Shown here piece by piece: positions 35,641-45,465 of a stretch of DNA of 64,000 nt (within the stretch, counting starts at the first letter, position 1; each line of letters begins with the position of its first letter). Made by a program: the position numbers and the translations under genes. The DNA is from Paracoccus sp. (in: a-proteobacteria) (GTDB taxonomy: Bacteria; Pseudomonadota; Alphaproteobacteria; Rhodobacterales; Rhodobacteraceae), in assembly GCF_030538755.1 (NCBI RefSeq), contig NZ_JAUNTJ010000008.1, positions 1 to 64,000 of the forward strand, written 5' to 3'. The notes beneath the pieces are model-generated. The model saw nothing but the letters and a program-made list of their open reading frames with translations. It made no database searches and was not told where the DNA came from.

Positions 35641-36557
35641 CGACCGCGCTGTTCACGCATCCTGCCGCCGACGGGCATGTCACCCCGCCCGGCCATCCCG
35701 AACAGGTGGCGCGTCTGGCCGCTGTGCTGGATGCGCTGGCCGATCTGGACCTTGACCGGCACGAGGCCCCCTTGGCCGACGAATCCGAGGTTCTGCGCTG
35801 TCACCCCGCCCGTTATCTTGAGCAGTTACGCGCCGGTCTGCCCGATTCCGGCAGCGCGACGCTGGATGCCGACACGCATCTGTCGCCGGGCAGTCTCGAC
35901 GCTGCGCTGCGGGCCGTGGGCGGGGCGAATGCGGCGGTGGATGCGGTGCTGTCGGGGGCGGCGGGCAATGCCTTTGTCGCCATGCGCCCGCCGGGGCACC
36001 ATGCGGAAACCGCCACTGCAATGGGGTTCTGCCTGTTCGGCACCGTGGCGATTGCCGCGCGGCGGGCGCTGGATCACCACGGGCTGTCGCGCGTGGCCGT
36101 GCTGGATTTCGACGTTCACCACGGCAATGGCACGCAGGATCTGTTGTGGGACGAGGCGCGGGCGTTTTTTGCCTCGACCCATCAGATGCCGCTTTATCCG
36201 GGCACCGGGGCGGCGACGGCGCGCGGGGCGCATGGCCAGATCCTCAACGTGCCGCTGCCGCCCGGATCGGATGGCGCAACGGCGCGGCAGGCGTGGGATG
36301 CGATCCTGCGCCGGATGGAGGCGCATCACCCCGAACTGGTGCTGATTTCCGCCGGCTTTGATGCCCATGCCGATGATCCTCTGGCGGAACTGAACTGGCA
36401 CGAGGGCGATTTCGCCGCCATCACCCGCGCCATCTGCACCGCTGCGGTAGCGGCGGGCGCGCCGGTGGTATCCTGCCTTGAGGGCGGTTATGATCTGCCC
36501 GCGCTTGGCCGTTCCGCCCGCGCTCATGTCCAGATTTTGCAGGAGTTTTCCCGATGA
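35637..36557 (+). CDS. Histone-deacetylase-family hydrolase
   Basis: A 306-residue zinc hydrolase of the HDAC/acetylpolyamine amidohydrolase family. Key motifs are MRPPGHHAETATAMGFC, VLDFDVHHGNGTQDL (zinc Asp and His) and LISAGFDAHADDPLAEL (zinc Asp), with SCLEGGYDLPALGRS at the C-terminus. Bacterial members deacetylate small amines or proteins. It overlaps both neighbours (nitrilase ATGA; xseB ATGA), so expression is coupled to them. Confidence 0.93.
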   Translation: MTTALFTHPAADGHVTPPGHPEQVARLAAVLDALADLDLDRHEAPLADESEVLRCHPARYLEQLRAGLPDSGSATLDADTHLSPGSLDAALRAVGGANAAVDAVLSGAAGNAFVAMRPPGHHAETATAMGFCLFGTVAIAARRALDHHGLSRVAVLDFDVHHGNGTQDLLWDEARAFFASTHQMPLYPGTGAATARGAHGQILNVPLPPGSDGATARQAWDAILRRMEAHHPELVLISAGFDAHADDPLAELNWHEGDFAAITRAICTAAVAAGAPVVSCLEGGYDLPALGRSARAHVQILQEFSR

Positions 36558-36790
36558 CCGATCTAAGCGCGCTGTCGTTCGAGGACGCGATGAAAGAACT
36601 TGAACAGGTGGTCGGCAAACTGGAACAGGGCGAGGCCAGCCTGGACGAATCCATCGCGCTGTATGAACGCGGGGCCGCCCTGCGCGCCCATTGCGAGGCG
36701 CGGCTGAAGGCGGCGCAGGAACGGGTGGACAAGATCACCCTGTCGCAATCGGGCGAGCCGACCGGCACCACCCCGGCCGAGGGGCTGTGA
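36554..36790 (+). CDS. xseB: Exodeoxyribonuclease VII small subunit
   Basis: A 78-residue protein with the full XseB signature: LSFEDAMKELEQVVGKLEQG followed by EASLDESIALYERGAALRAH. It is the small helical subunit that, with XseA, degrades single-stranded DNA. The start overlaps the upstream stop (ATGA) and its own stop overlaps ispA (TGATG). The xseB-ispA-dxs order is conserved in many proteobacteria. Confidence 0.97.
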   Translation: MTDLSALSFEDAMKELEQVVGKLEQGEASLDESIALYERGAALRAHCEARLKAAQERVDKITLSQSGEPTGTTPAEGL

Positions 36791-37653
36791 TGCACGACCG
36801 GCTGGCCGATGTTGCGGCGCAGGTTCAGGCGGCGCTGGACCTTGCCATCATGGCGCTGCCGCCGGGCGAATTGCGCGATGCCATGGCCTATGCCGCACAG
36901 GGCGGCAAGCGGCTGCGGGCGTTTCTGGTGATGGAATCGGCGCGGCTGCACGGGGTTTCCGATGCGGCAGCCCTGCCGGTGGCCGCCGCTGTCGAGGCGC
37001 TGCACGCCTATTCGCTGGTCCATGACGATCTGCCCGCGATGGATGATGACGACCTGCGCCGGGGCCAGCCGACCGTGCATGTCACATGGTCCGAGGCGAC
37101 GGCGATTCTGGCCGGTGACGCCCTGCAAACGCTGGCCTTCGATCTGCTGACCGCCCCGGCCATCGGTCCCGATGCCGCCCGGCTGGCGCTGGTCGCTGCG
37201 CTGGCCCGTGCCGCCGGGGCGCAGGGCATGGTCTGGGGGCAGGCGCTGGATATTGCCGCCGAAACCGCGCCCGAACCGCTGGATCTGGATGCGATCATCC
37301 TGCTGCAAAGCGGCAAGACCGGCGCGCTGATCGAATTCGCCGCCACCGCCGGGCCGCTGATTGCGGATGCTGATCCGGCACCGCTGTCGGCCTATGCGCA
37401 GGCGCTTGGGCTGGCGTTTCAGATTGCCGATGACATTCTGGATGTCACCGGAAACGAGGCCGCCACCGGCAAGCGCGTGGGCAAGGACGACGCCGCAGGC
37501 AAGGCCACCTTCGTATCGCTGCTGGGGCTGGATGGCGCGCGCGACCGCGCGGCGGCCCTGGCCGATCAGGCGGTGGCCGCGCTGTCACCCTATGGTGAAA
37601 ACGCAGGAAACTTGCGCGAACTGGCGCGTTTCGTTATCGAACGCGACACCTGA
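36790..37653 (+). CDS. ispA: Farnesyl diphosphate synthase (geranyltranstransferase)
   Basis: A 287-residue trans-prenyltransferase condensing IPP with DMAPP/GPP to farnesyl diphosphate, in the isoprenoid pathway. The first Asp-rich motif is DDLPAMDDDDLRRG and the second DDILD in QIADDILDVTG; GGKRLR and GKTGALIEF are intact. The ATG at 36790 overlaps the xseB stop. Placement before dxs gives a short isoprenoid operon. Confidence 0.96.
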   Translation: MHDRLADVAAQVQAALDLAIMALPPGELRDAMAYAAQGGKRLRAFLVMESARLHGVSDAAALPVAAAVEALHAYSLVHDDLPAMDDDDLRRGQPTVHVTWSEATAILAGDALQTLAFDLLTAPAIGPDAARLALVAALARAAGAQGMVWGQALDIAAETAPEPLDLDAIILLQSGKTGALIEFAATAGPLIADADPAPLSAYAQALGLAFQIADDILDVTGNEAATGKRVGKDDAAGKATFVSLLGLDGARDRAAALADQAVAALSPYGENAGNLRELARFVIERDT

Positions 37654-37677
37654 CCGACACGCCCGGAGGGCCAGCCA

Positions 37678-39597
37678 ATGACAGCCACAGACCACCGCCC
37701 GGCGACTCCGACCCTTGACCGGGTGACTCTGCCATCAGACCTGAAATCGCTGACCGACCGCGAATTGCATCTGCTGGCCGATGAATTGCGCGCCGAAACC
37801 ATCAGCGCGGTCAGCGTGACCGGCGGCCATCTGGGCGCGGGGCTGGGCGTGGTGGAACTGACCGTGGCGCTGCATGCGGTGTTCGATACGCCGCGCGACA
37901 AGATCATCTGGGATGTCGGGCATCAGTGTTACCCGCACAAGATCCTGACCGGGCGGCGCGACCGCATCCGCACCCTGCGCATGGGCGGCGGGCTGTCGGG
38001 CTTTACCAAACGCACCGAAAGCGCCTTTGACCCGTTCGGCGCGGGCCACTCCAGCACCTCGATTTCCGCCGGGCTGGGGTTTGCCGTGGCGCGCGATCTG
38101 GGCGGCGATCCGGGCGATGCGATCGCCGTCATCGGCGACGGCGCGATGAGCGCGGGCATGGCCTATGAGGCGCTGAACAACGCCGGTCATCTGGGCACGC
38201 GGCTGTTCGTGATCCTGAACGACAACGAAATGTCCATCGCCCCGCCGGTCGGCGCGATGTCATCCTATCTGACGCGGCTCTATGCGGGCGGCCCGTTTCA
38301 GGAACTGAAAGCGGCGGCCAAGGGCATGGCCAGCCTGCTGCCCCCGCCTCTGGCCGAAGGGGCCAAGCGCGCCAAAGACATGCTGAAAGGCATGGCCATC
38401 GGCGGCACCCTGTTCGAGGAACTGGGCTTTTCCTATATCGGCCCGGTCGATGGCCACGATCTGGACCAGCTTTTGCCGCTGCTGCGCACGGTCAAGGCGC
38501 GGGCCACGGGGCCGGTGCTGATCCATGCGGTGACGAAAAAGGGCAAGGGCTACGCCCCCGCCGAACGCGCCGCCGACCGGGGCCATGCGACGGGCCGGTT
38601 CGATGTGGTGACGGGCCAGCAGGCCAAGGCGGTGTCCAATGCGCCCAGCTATACTGCGGTGTTTTCGCAGGCGCTGATCGCGGCGGCGGAACGCGACGAC
38701 AAGATCACCGCCATCACCGCCGCGATGCCCGATGGCACCGGGCTAAAGGCCTTTGCCGACCGCTTTCCGCGCCGCTGCTTTGACGTGGGCATCGCCGAAC
38801 AGCATGCCGTCACCTTTGCCGCCGGTCTGGCGGCGGGGGGGATGCGGCCCTTCTGCGCGCTCTATTCGACATTCCTGCAACGCGGCTACGATCAGGTGGT
38901 GCATGATGTGGCGGTGCAGGGCCTGCCGGTGCGCTTTGCCATCGACCGCGCCGGTCTGGTCGGGCAGGATGGCGCGACCCACGCTGGCGCCTATGACATC
39001 GCCTTCCTTGCAAACCTGCCCGGCATGGTGGTGATGGCCGCCGCAGACGAGGCCGAGCTGACCCATATGGTCGCCACCGCCGCCGCCCATGACAGCGGCC
39101 CCATCGCATTCCGCTTTCCCCGCGGCGAAGGCACCGGGGTCGAGATGCCTGAACGCGGCGAATTGCTGGAAATCGGCAAGGGCCGCATGATCGCCCAAGG
39201 CTCGCGCGTCGCCATCCTGTCGTTCGGCACCCGCCTTGGCGAAGTCCTCAAGGCCCGCGAATCGCTGATGGCACGCGGCATCACCCCCACCGTCGCCGAC
39301 GCCCGCTTTGCCAAACCGCTGGACCGCGACCTGATCCTGAACCTCGCCACCACGCATGAGGCGCTGATAACCGTCGAAGAAGGCGCGATCGGCGGCTTTG
39401 GCAGCCATGTCGCGCAACTTCTGGCCGAAGAAGGCGCGTTCGACCAGGGGCTGAAATTCCGCTCGATGACCCTGCCCGACGCCTTCGTCGATCACGACGC
39501 GCCCTTCGCGATGTATGACACCTCGGCCCTGAACGCCCCGCATATTGAAACGAAGGTGCTGGAAACACTTGGCGTCGCGGTGGCGAAACGGGCCTGA
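37678..39597 (+). CDS. dxs: 1-deoxy-D-xylulose-5-phosphate synthase
   Basis: A 639-residue thiamine-diphosphate enzyme making DXP from pyruvate and glyceraldehyde 3-phosphate, the entry step of the MEP pathway. [33 protein letters not shown] (ThDP/Mg) and [18 protein letters not shown] are intact. The gene is full length. Its last 146 bp, however, occur again at 41057-41202, so the present 3' end was either restored by, or duplicated with, an insertion. Confidence 0.97.
   Translation: MTATDHRPATPTLDRVTLPSDLKSLTDRELHLLADELRAETISAVSVTGGHLGAGLGVVELTVALHAVFDTPRDKIIWDVGHQCYPHKILTGRRDRIRTLRMGGGLSGFTKRTESAFDPFGAGHSSTSISAGLGFAVARDLGGDPGDAIAVIGDGAMSAGMAYEALNNAGHLGTRLFVILNDNEMSIAPPVGAMSSYLTRLYAGGPFQELKAAAKGMASLLPPPLAEGAKRAKDMLKGMAIGGTLFEELGFSYIGPVDGHDLDQLLPLLRTVKARATGPVLIHAVTKKGKGYAPAERAADRGHATGRFDVVTGQQAKAVSNAPSYTAVFSQALIAAAERDDKITAITAAMPDGTGLKAFADRFPRRCFDVGIAEQHAVTFAAGLAAGGMRPFCALYSTFLQRGYDQVVHDVAVQGLPVRFAIDRAGLVGQDGATHAGAYDIAFLANLPGMVVMAAADEAELTHMVATAAAHDSGPIAFRFPRGEGTGVEMPERGELLEIGKGRMIAQGSRVAILSFGTRLGEVLKARESLMARGITPTVADARFAKPLDRDLILNLATTHEALITVEEGAIGGFGSHVAQLLAEEGAFDQGLKFRSMTLPDAFVDHDAPFAMYDTSALNAPHIETKVLETLGVAVAKRA
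39452..39597 (+). repeat. dxs 3'-end duplication, copy 1
   Basis: 146 bp ending at the dxs stop, identical to 41057-41202 except for one C/T difference (in GGCGTCGC versus GGTGTCGC). The copies are 1,605 bp apart in the same orientation. Confidence 0.95.
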
Positions 39598-39600
39598 GCG

Positions 39601-40997
39601 TTACTGCGCCCAGTCCAGTTCCGAAGACACCAGATCAAGCTGCCCGGTGCCGCCGCCAAAATTCACCTCACCCAGAGGGTCGCTGATATCAAGGAAAAAT
39701 GGCCCGATTTCTGGCATTCCCTGCACGTTCATCACCGTGCCGCCGAAATGGAGCGGACCATAATCGGGCTGCTCGGGCAAGGCATCCCATTCATCACTGT
39801 AAGCGGCTATATATCCATCACGGTTTTCTTCGGCGGCACCGATCAGATCATCAAACGGAATCCGCCCGGTGTTATAATCATCGCTGACCTCGGTCAGTTT
39901 CAAACGCCTTATCGCCCATTTGTCGCCGACCACCTCGCCCCAATCGGCCGCGCGCTGGCTGGTTGTCTTATCCAGCCAGATCGGCGGCGCGCACATGCTA
40001 TTCGCTGCCGTTGTGATCGGATCGGGTGGCAGGCAGGGGGCACCGCTCAGTTCATCTTCGGTTAACCAGATGACGGCGAATGTGTTGTGAAGGATGTCCT
40101 TGGCCCTGAAGTCCATCGGGTGGCGGTTACGCAAGTGATCCAGAAATGGCGCAAGCTCGGGCTCGACCGATTGGGGCAGATCGCGGCCATCAAAGATGAT
40201 GTTCATAAGATCCGAGACGCGCCTGGAAACCGGGCTTTCGCTGGCGGTCTCGCTGAAAAAGGCCAGTGCGACAAACTGCGGCCCTTTAACGCGATAGGGG
40301 GCCGGGACGCGGACAGTAAAATGATGCTCCAGCGGGTGGCCGGTGTTTTGCGACAACGGCCATTGCGCCTGTATGATCCCACGCGGCAGACCGCAGCACC
40401 AGCCATCGGGCGCATCCGCGTCGCGTGGTAAAGCGCCGGGCAAGACCTGCCCGTTAAACGAAACCTTGGGCCGGGGGATCGGAATGACATGTTCGGGGTA
40501 AACTGCGTCCCTGTTGTTTCGTCTGACTGTGTTTACCTTGTCCCCGGTCAGTGAAACGGTCTGATTCACGCCGCCGGGCAGAACCATTGAAGCGGTTGCA
40601 AACCAATTTGCACCCGGCTGTCCGATGGTCCGAATGTAGGGCAATTGTTGCAAGTCGGCATGGCTCATCCGCATTCGTACGCCGCCGATCTCGGTTTGCG
40701 GGTCGAAATGTAGCAAATATTGCACCGAGCCTACGCGCCCGTCACGATCCAGTCGCGCCTTGAAGCCGTAATGTGCTTCAAGATAGGTAATCCACCCTCG
40801 CTCTTCCGGCGCAGGCGGGCGCCAGCGGCTGCCAATAGCTGCGGCCAGCGTTTTCATGTCATCACCCGGCACAATATCGGCCAACGCTTTAAGATCAACC
40901 TCGGTCAACGGTGCCCCCCCATAAGCACGCCAGGCAAGCCGACCAGGACTGTGACAAAGAAGGTGGTTTGCAGGAACAGGCGTCGTTTGATGCTCAT
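39601..40997 (-). CDS. Exported protein of unknown function, signal and body split by a C7/G7 run
   Basis: The body (stop at 39601) is 435 residues from a TTG at about 40908, with no recognised domain; it has many Trp and Pro residues and segments such as GGVRMRMSHADLQQLPYIRT. Upstream an ATG at 40997 encodes SIKRRLFLQTTFFVTVLVG, a twin-arginine/Sec leader, but that frame stops after LMGGHR. The two meet at seven Gs (minus strand; 40914-40920). An eighth G would join them as GVLMGGAPLTEVDLK, giving about 465 residues. It is therefore an exported protein with a sequencing error or slippage switch. It lies inside the dxs-flanking insertion and has lower GC than its neighbours. Confidence 0.7.
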
Positions 40998-41056
40998 ATG
41001 ATGGCTAGTCTGATTGGTGTGGGCAGCATGGTCAACTGTGACTTTGGCCCTGATAT

Positions 41057-41202
41057 TGAAATTCCGCTCGATGACCCTGCCCGACGCCTTCGTCGATCAC
41101 GACGCGCCCTTCGCGATGTATGACACCTCGGCCCTGAACGCCCCGCATATTGAAACGAAGGTGCTGGAAACACTTGGTGTCGCGGTGGCGAAACGGGCCT
41201 GA
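41057..41202 (+). repeat. dxs 3'-end duplication, copy 2
   Basis: The last 146 bp of dxs without the rest of the gene. It is followed by the normal downstream sequence (the 53-bp intergenic repeat), so this is probably the original dxs end, and copy 1 came with the inserted DNA. It is not expressed as a gene. Confidence 0.93.
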
Positions 41203-41206
41203 CAGG

Positions 41207-41259
41207 CATCTTTGGTCCGATAAATATCCCACGGGGGTCCGGGGGTGTGAAACCCCCGG
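41207..41259 (-). repeat. 53-bp intergenic repeat with terminator hairpin (copy B)
   Basis: The inverted counterpart of 34640-34692. Read on the minus strand it lies 14 bp after the cysW stop, and its CCGGGGG/CCCCCGG stem probably terminates the sulfate operon. Confidence 0.85.
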
Positions 41260-41273
41260 CCTTTGGGCGCAAC

Positions 41274-42101
41274 CTACCCCCGCCGCGCTTCCAGCACCGA
41301 TTTCACCCCCATCGTTACCAGCGCGATCAGGGTCAGCGTGGATGCTGCGGCGAAGGCGCCGGTGGTGTTCAGATCGTTGAACATCAGCTCGACCTGCAAG
41401 GGCAGGGTGTTGGTCTGGCCACGGATATTGCCCGAAACCACCGAGACGCCGCCGAACTCGCCCACGGCCCGCGCCGTGCACAGAACTGCGCCATAGAGCA
41501 GCGCCCATTTGATATTGGGCAGGGTCACGCGGCGGAACATGGTCCAGCCGCTGGCGCCAAGGGTCAGCGCGGCCTGTTCCTGCTCTGATCCCTGCGCCTG
41601 CATCAGCGGCAGAACCTCGCGCGCGACAAAGGGGGCGGTGACGAAGGCCGTGACCAGCACGATACCGGGCAGCGCGAACATTACCTGCCAGCCCTGATCG
41701 GCCAGCCACGGCCCCAGCAGACCCTGCCGCCCATACAGCAGCAGATAGCAGATGCCGGCGATGATGGGCGAAATCGAAAACGGAATCTCGATCGCTGTCA
41801 CCAGTAGCCCGCGCCCCGGAAAGCGGAACCGCGCCACCGCCCATGCGGCTGCCACGCCAAAGGCAATGTTCAGCGGCACCACGATCAGCGCGGTGATGGT
41901 GGTCAGCCACATCGCGTGCAGCGTCAGCGGGTTCAGGATGTTCGACGCATAGACCGCCCAGCCCTGCGCAAAGGCGCGCACAAAGATATAGGTCAGCGGC
42001 GCCACCACGATCAGCAGCGTCAGCACCACCGCCAGCCCGATCAGCAGGCGCGGGGCCAGACGGCTTTGGCCGGGGCGCAGCGGAACGGCGGCATGTGACA
42101 T
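41274..42101 (-). CDS. cysW: Sulfate/thiosulfate ABC transporter permease CysW
   Basis: A 275-residue inner-membrane permease from the ATG at 42101, one base after the cysU stop. The first helix (LLIGLAVVLTLLIVVAPLTY) and the binding-protein-dependent permease signature EQEQAALTLGASGWTMFRRV, the EAA loop that contacts CysA, are visible. AVGEFGGVSVVSGNIRGQTN is typical of CysW. It pairs with CysU to form the channel. It is the last gene of cysA-sbp-cysU-cysW. Confidence 0.95.
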   Translation of the reverse strand: MSHAAVPLRPGQSRLAPRLLIGLAVVLTLLIVVAPLTYIFVRAFAQGWAVYASNILNPLTLHAMWLTTITALIVVPLNIAFGVAAAWAVARFRFPGRGLLVTAIEIPFSISPIIAGICYLLLYGRQGLLGPWLADQGWQVMFALPGIVLVTAFVTAPFVAREVLPLMQAQGSEQEQAALTLGASGWTMFRRVTLPNIKWALLYGAVLCTARAVGEFGGVSVVSGNIRGQTNTLPLQVELMFNDLNTTGAFAAASTLTLIALVTMGVKSVLEARRG

Positions 42102-42102
42102 C

Positions 42103-42960
42103 TCAGGCCCCCTTGTGGCGCATGGCCCAGGCTTGCAGGCGGTTCGACACCAGCAGCAGCACCAGCGCAAAGAACAACAGCACCAGCGCGACGGCCGCCG
42201 CGCCGCTGTAATCGAATTCCTCCAGCCGGATAAACGCCAGCAGGGCGGCGATTTCCGTTTTGAAGGGCAGGTTTCCGGCGATAAAGACGATGGCCCCGAA
42301 TTCCCCCAGCGACCGGGCAAAGGCCATGGTGCAACCCGCCAGATAGGCCGGCAGAATCTGCGGAAAGACCACGCGGCGGAAAATCTCGCCCTCGGACGCG
42401 CCAAGCGTTCGGGCGGCCTGTTCCAGCGATGTGTCCAGATCCTCTAACACCGGCTGAACCGTGCGCACCACAAAGGGGATCGAGGTAAAGGCCATCGCCA
42501 GTGCCACCCCCCAGATGGAATAGACCACGCTGATCCCGTTCGGTTCCAGCCACGCGCCGAACCAGCCATTGGCCGAAAACAGCGCCGTCAGCGACAGCCC
42601 GGCCACGGCCGTGGGCAGCGCGAAGGGAATATCCATCAGCGCATCCAGCAGCCGCTTGCCCGGAAAGTCATAGCGCACCAGCACCCATGCCATCAGCAGC
42701 CCATAGACCGCGTTGAACAGCGTCGCCAGCAGCGCCGCTGTCAGCGTTACCTGAAACGCCGCCAGCGCGCGGGGCGAGGTGACGATGGTCCAGAACCGCA
42801 CCGGGCCGATTTCCGCCCCCTTCAGGATCAGCGCCAGAACCGGGATCGCGACGATCACGGTCAGATACAGCAGCGTCGTGCCAAGGCTCAGCGTGAACCC
42901 CGGCAAGACGCGCTTGGCCCGGACGGGCGGAGCGGCAATGGGTGCGGCGGCAAGGCTCAT
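42103..42960 (-). CDS. cysU: Sulfate/thiosulfate ABC transporter permease CysU (CysT)
   Basis: A 285-residue permease with six predicted helices. LGTTLLYLTVIVAIPVLALI is the first helix; LMDIPFALPTAVAGLSLTAL and the EAA loop SLEQAARTLGASEGEIFRRV are characteristic. SLGEFGAIVFIAGNLPFKTE matches CysT. Its start overlaps the sbp stop by 4 bp, so the operon is translationally coupled. Confidence 0.95.
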   Translation of the reverse strand: MSLAAAPIAAPPVRAKRVLPGFTLSLGTTLLYLTVIVAIPVLALILKGAEIGPVRFWTIVTSPRALAAFQVTLTAALLATLFNAVYGLLMAWVLVRYDFPGKRLLDALMDIPFALPTAVAGLSLTALFSANGWFGAWLEPNGISVVYSIWGVALAMAFTSIPFVVRTVQPVLEDLDTSLEQAARTLGASEGEIFRRVVFPQILPAYLAGCTMAFARSLGEFGAIVFIAGNLPFKTEIAALLAFIRLEEFDYSGAAAVALVLLFFALVLLLVSNRLQAWAMRHKGA

Positions 42961-43961
42961 CGGTTGACGAAGACCTGATCCAGAATCGCGCCATCGGCCA
43001 GATGATCGGCGCGCACGGCATCCCAGCCGCCGAACACGTCATCCACCGTGACCAGGTCGACCTCGGGGAAATCGGCGGCGTGCGCCTGTGCCACGGTGGG
43101 GTCGTTCACGCGGTAATGGTTCTGCGCCAGCAGTTCCTGCGCCTGAGGCGAATAGAGCCAGTTCAGATAGGCCGTCGATACCTCGGTCGAGCCGTTCCTT
43201 TCGGCATTCTCGGCGACCACGGCCACCGGGAAGGCCGCGAACAGCGACATCGAGGGCGTGACCCGTTCAAAGCCCTTGTCGGCATATTGCGCGGCGATCT
43301 GGGCGGTTTCGGCCTCGAACGTCACCAGCACGTCGCCGATTTCACGCTCGGCAAAGGTCTGGGTGGCGGCGCGGCCCCCGGTGTCGAAAACCGGCACGTT
43401 CGACAGCAGTTTGCGGATGAATTCCTGCGTCGCTGCCGGATCGCCGTTGTTCTGCGCCAGACCATAGGCATAGGCGGCCAGATAGGTGTAACGCGCGTTG
43501 CCGCTGGTTTTCGGGTTCGGGAACACCGGCGCCACGTCGTCGCGGGCAAGGTCGGACCAGTCGCGGATATTCTTGGGGTTGCCCGCGCGCACAAGGAAAG
43601 CGGGCAGCGAATAATAGGGCGAGGCCCCGTTGGGGAACTGGTCGCGCCAGTCGGCGGGCAGCAGCCCGCCTTCGGCCAGCACGTCGATGTCGGTTTCCTG
43701 ATTGAAGGTCACGACATCGGCGTTCAGCCCTTCCAGAATGGCGCGGGCCTGACGCGAGGAACCGCCGTGGCTTTGTTCGATGGTCACGCTGCGCCCGGTA
43801 TCGGCCTGCCATTTTTCGGCAAAGGCGGGGTTCAGCGCCTCGAACAATTCGCGGGCGATGTCATAGCTGACGTTCAGGATGCGGTCTTGCGACAGTGCCG
43901 GGGTGGCGGCGGCACCAAGCGCGGTGGCCAGTGCCAGCGCGCGGATCAGGCCGGTTTTCAT
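42957..43961 (-). CDS. sbp: Periplasmic sulfate-binding protein
   Basis: A 334-residue solute-binding protein with a Sec leader (LIRALALATALGAAATPALS). The mature start ILNVSYDIARELFEALNPAF and the ligand-loop sequences QSHGGSSRQARAI and NPKTSGNARYTYLAAY are those of sulfate/thiosulfate-binding proteins. Sbp and CysP cannot be told apart safely here. It delivers sulfate to CysU/CysW. Confidence 0.95.
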   Translation of the reverse strand: MKTGLIRALALATALGAAATPALSQDRILNVSYDIARELFEALNPAFAEKWQADTGRSVTIEQSHGGSSRQARAILEGLNADVVTFNQETDIDVLAEGGLLPADWRDQFPNGASPYYSLPAFLVRAGNPKNIRDWSDLARDDVAPVFPNPKTSGNARYTYLAAYAYGLAQNNGDPAATQEFIRKLLSNVPVFDTGGRAATQTFAEREIGDVLVTFEAETAQIAAQYADKGFERVTPSMSLFAAFPVAVVAENAERNGSTEVSTAYLNWLYSPQAQELLAQNHYRVNDPTVAQAHAADFPEVDLVTVDDVFGGWDAVRADHLADGAILDQVFVNR

Positions 43962-45058
43962 AGGCGGTTCTCCTTGATCGGGGAAAGGATGGCAGGCTCG
44001 GGCAGCGTGGTGGCGGGCCGGGCTGCGGGAAAGATCGCACCAGCCAGCGGACGCAGGCGCAAGGCGGCACCGGCTTCCAGCCGGGGCGCGGTATGGCGGG
44101 GCAGGTCGGCGGTTATGCGGGCATTGCCGGGACCGTGCAATTCAAGGCGGATCAGCGCGCCGGTGCTGGTCTTTTGCGCCAGCCGCCACGGGCTGGCCGG
44201 GTCGGGCTGCACGGTGATGGCGTCGGGGCGCAGGAACAGCGTGGCCGGACCATCGGGCAGGGCGCGGCGGTCCAGCGCCGATGTGTCCAGGCCCGGTGCC
44301 TGCGCCCGGCCCGCGCGCAGGGTCACGGGCAGTTCGATCACCGCGCCCATGAAACGGGCGACAAAGGGCGTGGCCGGGTGGTCGTGGATCTGCTCGGCGC
44401 TGCCGATCTGTTCGATCTTGCCCTCGCCCATCACCACCACGCGGTCGGCCAGTTCAAAGGCTTCTTCCTGATCGTGGGTGACAAAGATGGTGGTGCTGCC
44501 GGTCTGGTCATGCACCTCGCGCAGCCAGCGGCGCAGATCGCGGCGGATGCCGGCATCCAGCGCGCCAAAGGGTTCGTCCAGCAGCAGGACCGAGGGTTCG
44601 ATGGCCAGTGCCCGCCCCAGTGCCACCCGCTGCCGCTGCCCGCCCGACAGTTGCGCCGGGAAGCGGTCGGCCAGATGCCCGATTTGCAGGAAGTTCAGCA
44701 AATTATCGACGGTTTCGGCAATTTTTGCCGCGCCGGGCCGTTGTTTGCGCGGGCCGACGGTCAGGCCAAAGGCCAGATTGTCGCGCACCGTCATATGCGG
44801 GAACAGCGCATAATGCTGAAACACGAAGCCGATGCGGCGGGATTGGGCGGGCAGGGCCAGCCAGTCGGTTCCGGCGACGGTCAGTTCCCCGGCCTCGGGC
44901 CATTCCAGACCGGCGATGATCTTGAGAAGGGTGGTTTTCCCCGACCCGGACGGGCCAAGCAGGGCCACCAGCTCGCCATCGCCGACCGTCAGATCGACGC
45001 CGCGAAGCACCGAGGTGGTGCCAAAGCTTTTGGTCATTCCGCGGATCGAGATGGACAT
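43958..45058 (-). CDS. cysA: Sulfate ABC transporter ATPase CysA
   Basis: A 366-residue ATPase. Walker A LGPSGSGKTT, signature QLSGGQRQRVALGRALA, Walker B LLLDEPFGALDAG and the H loop FVTHDQEEA are intact. The C-terminal part is a TOBE-like regulatory domain. It is the first gene of the sulfate operon; the downstream sbp gene overlaps it by 4 bp. Confidence 0.95.
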   Translation of the reverse strand: MSISIRGMTKSFGTTSVLRGVDLTVGDGELVALLGPSGSGKTTLLKIIAGLEWPEAGELTVAGTDWLALPAQSRRIGFVFQHYALFPHMTVRDNLAFGLTVGPRKQRPGAAKIAETVDNLLNFLQIGHLADRFPAQLSGGQRQRVALGRALAIEPSVLLLDEPFGALDAGIRRDLRRWLREVHDQTGSTTIFVTHDQEEAFELADRVVVMGEGKIEQIGSAEQIHDHPATPFVARFMGAVIELPVTLRAGRAQAPGLDTSALDRRALPDGPATLFLRPDAITVQPDPASPWRLAQKTSTGALIRLELHGPGNARITADLPRHTAPRLEAGAALRLRPLAGAIFPAARPATTLPEPAILSPIKENRL

Positions 45059-45465
45059 GGCTGTCTCCTAAGGTTCAGGCCGGGAAATATTTCCTGAAAC
45101 GGGGCAGATCAACGGGATGGCCGGTGTCTTGCGGCCTGTTGCCCGGATTTCGGCGGGATATTGTTCCGGCGCCGCGGTGATCCGGCTGATGCTGGTCGCG
45201 CGGCCTGCCACCTGCGCAAACGCTGTTCGCCGGGCGCGGGGCGGGGCGCATCATCGTCCTTATTTGGGGTTGTGTCATGTTGGGCTGGCCCGGACAACCG
45301 CAGGCGTTGCCGGGGTGGCGCGGTATTGCCCCAGGGTGCGTATTTGGGCAAACAGGAAGCGGGGGCGGTGTGCCCCATGTCATGGCCGGGTCGTTTGCGG
45401 CGCGCGGCGGTTTGACAAATGCGGCGCGGCGCGCTTCCTTGTGGCAGCACAGCAGGAGAGCGGCG
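45059..45465. promoter_or_regulatory. Divergent promoter region with a 12-bp palindrome
   Basis: About 400 bp between cysA and the SDR gene, without a convincing gene. A perfect palindrome GGAAATATTTCC lies at 45083-45094, nested in TTCAGG and CCTGAA arms, 25-40 bp before the cysA ATG. That position fits an operator for a cysteine/sulfur regulator, but no known consensus is claimed. Near 45454 an AGGAGAGC ribosome site precedes the SDR. Confidence 0.4.

Noticed and set aside
41057-41202. A short 62-codon gene resembling the end of dxs
   Set aside because: An isolated copy of the dxs 3' end without start signals; treated as a duplication scar.
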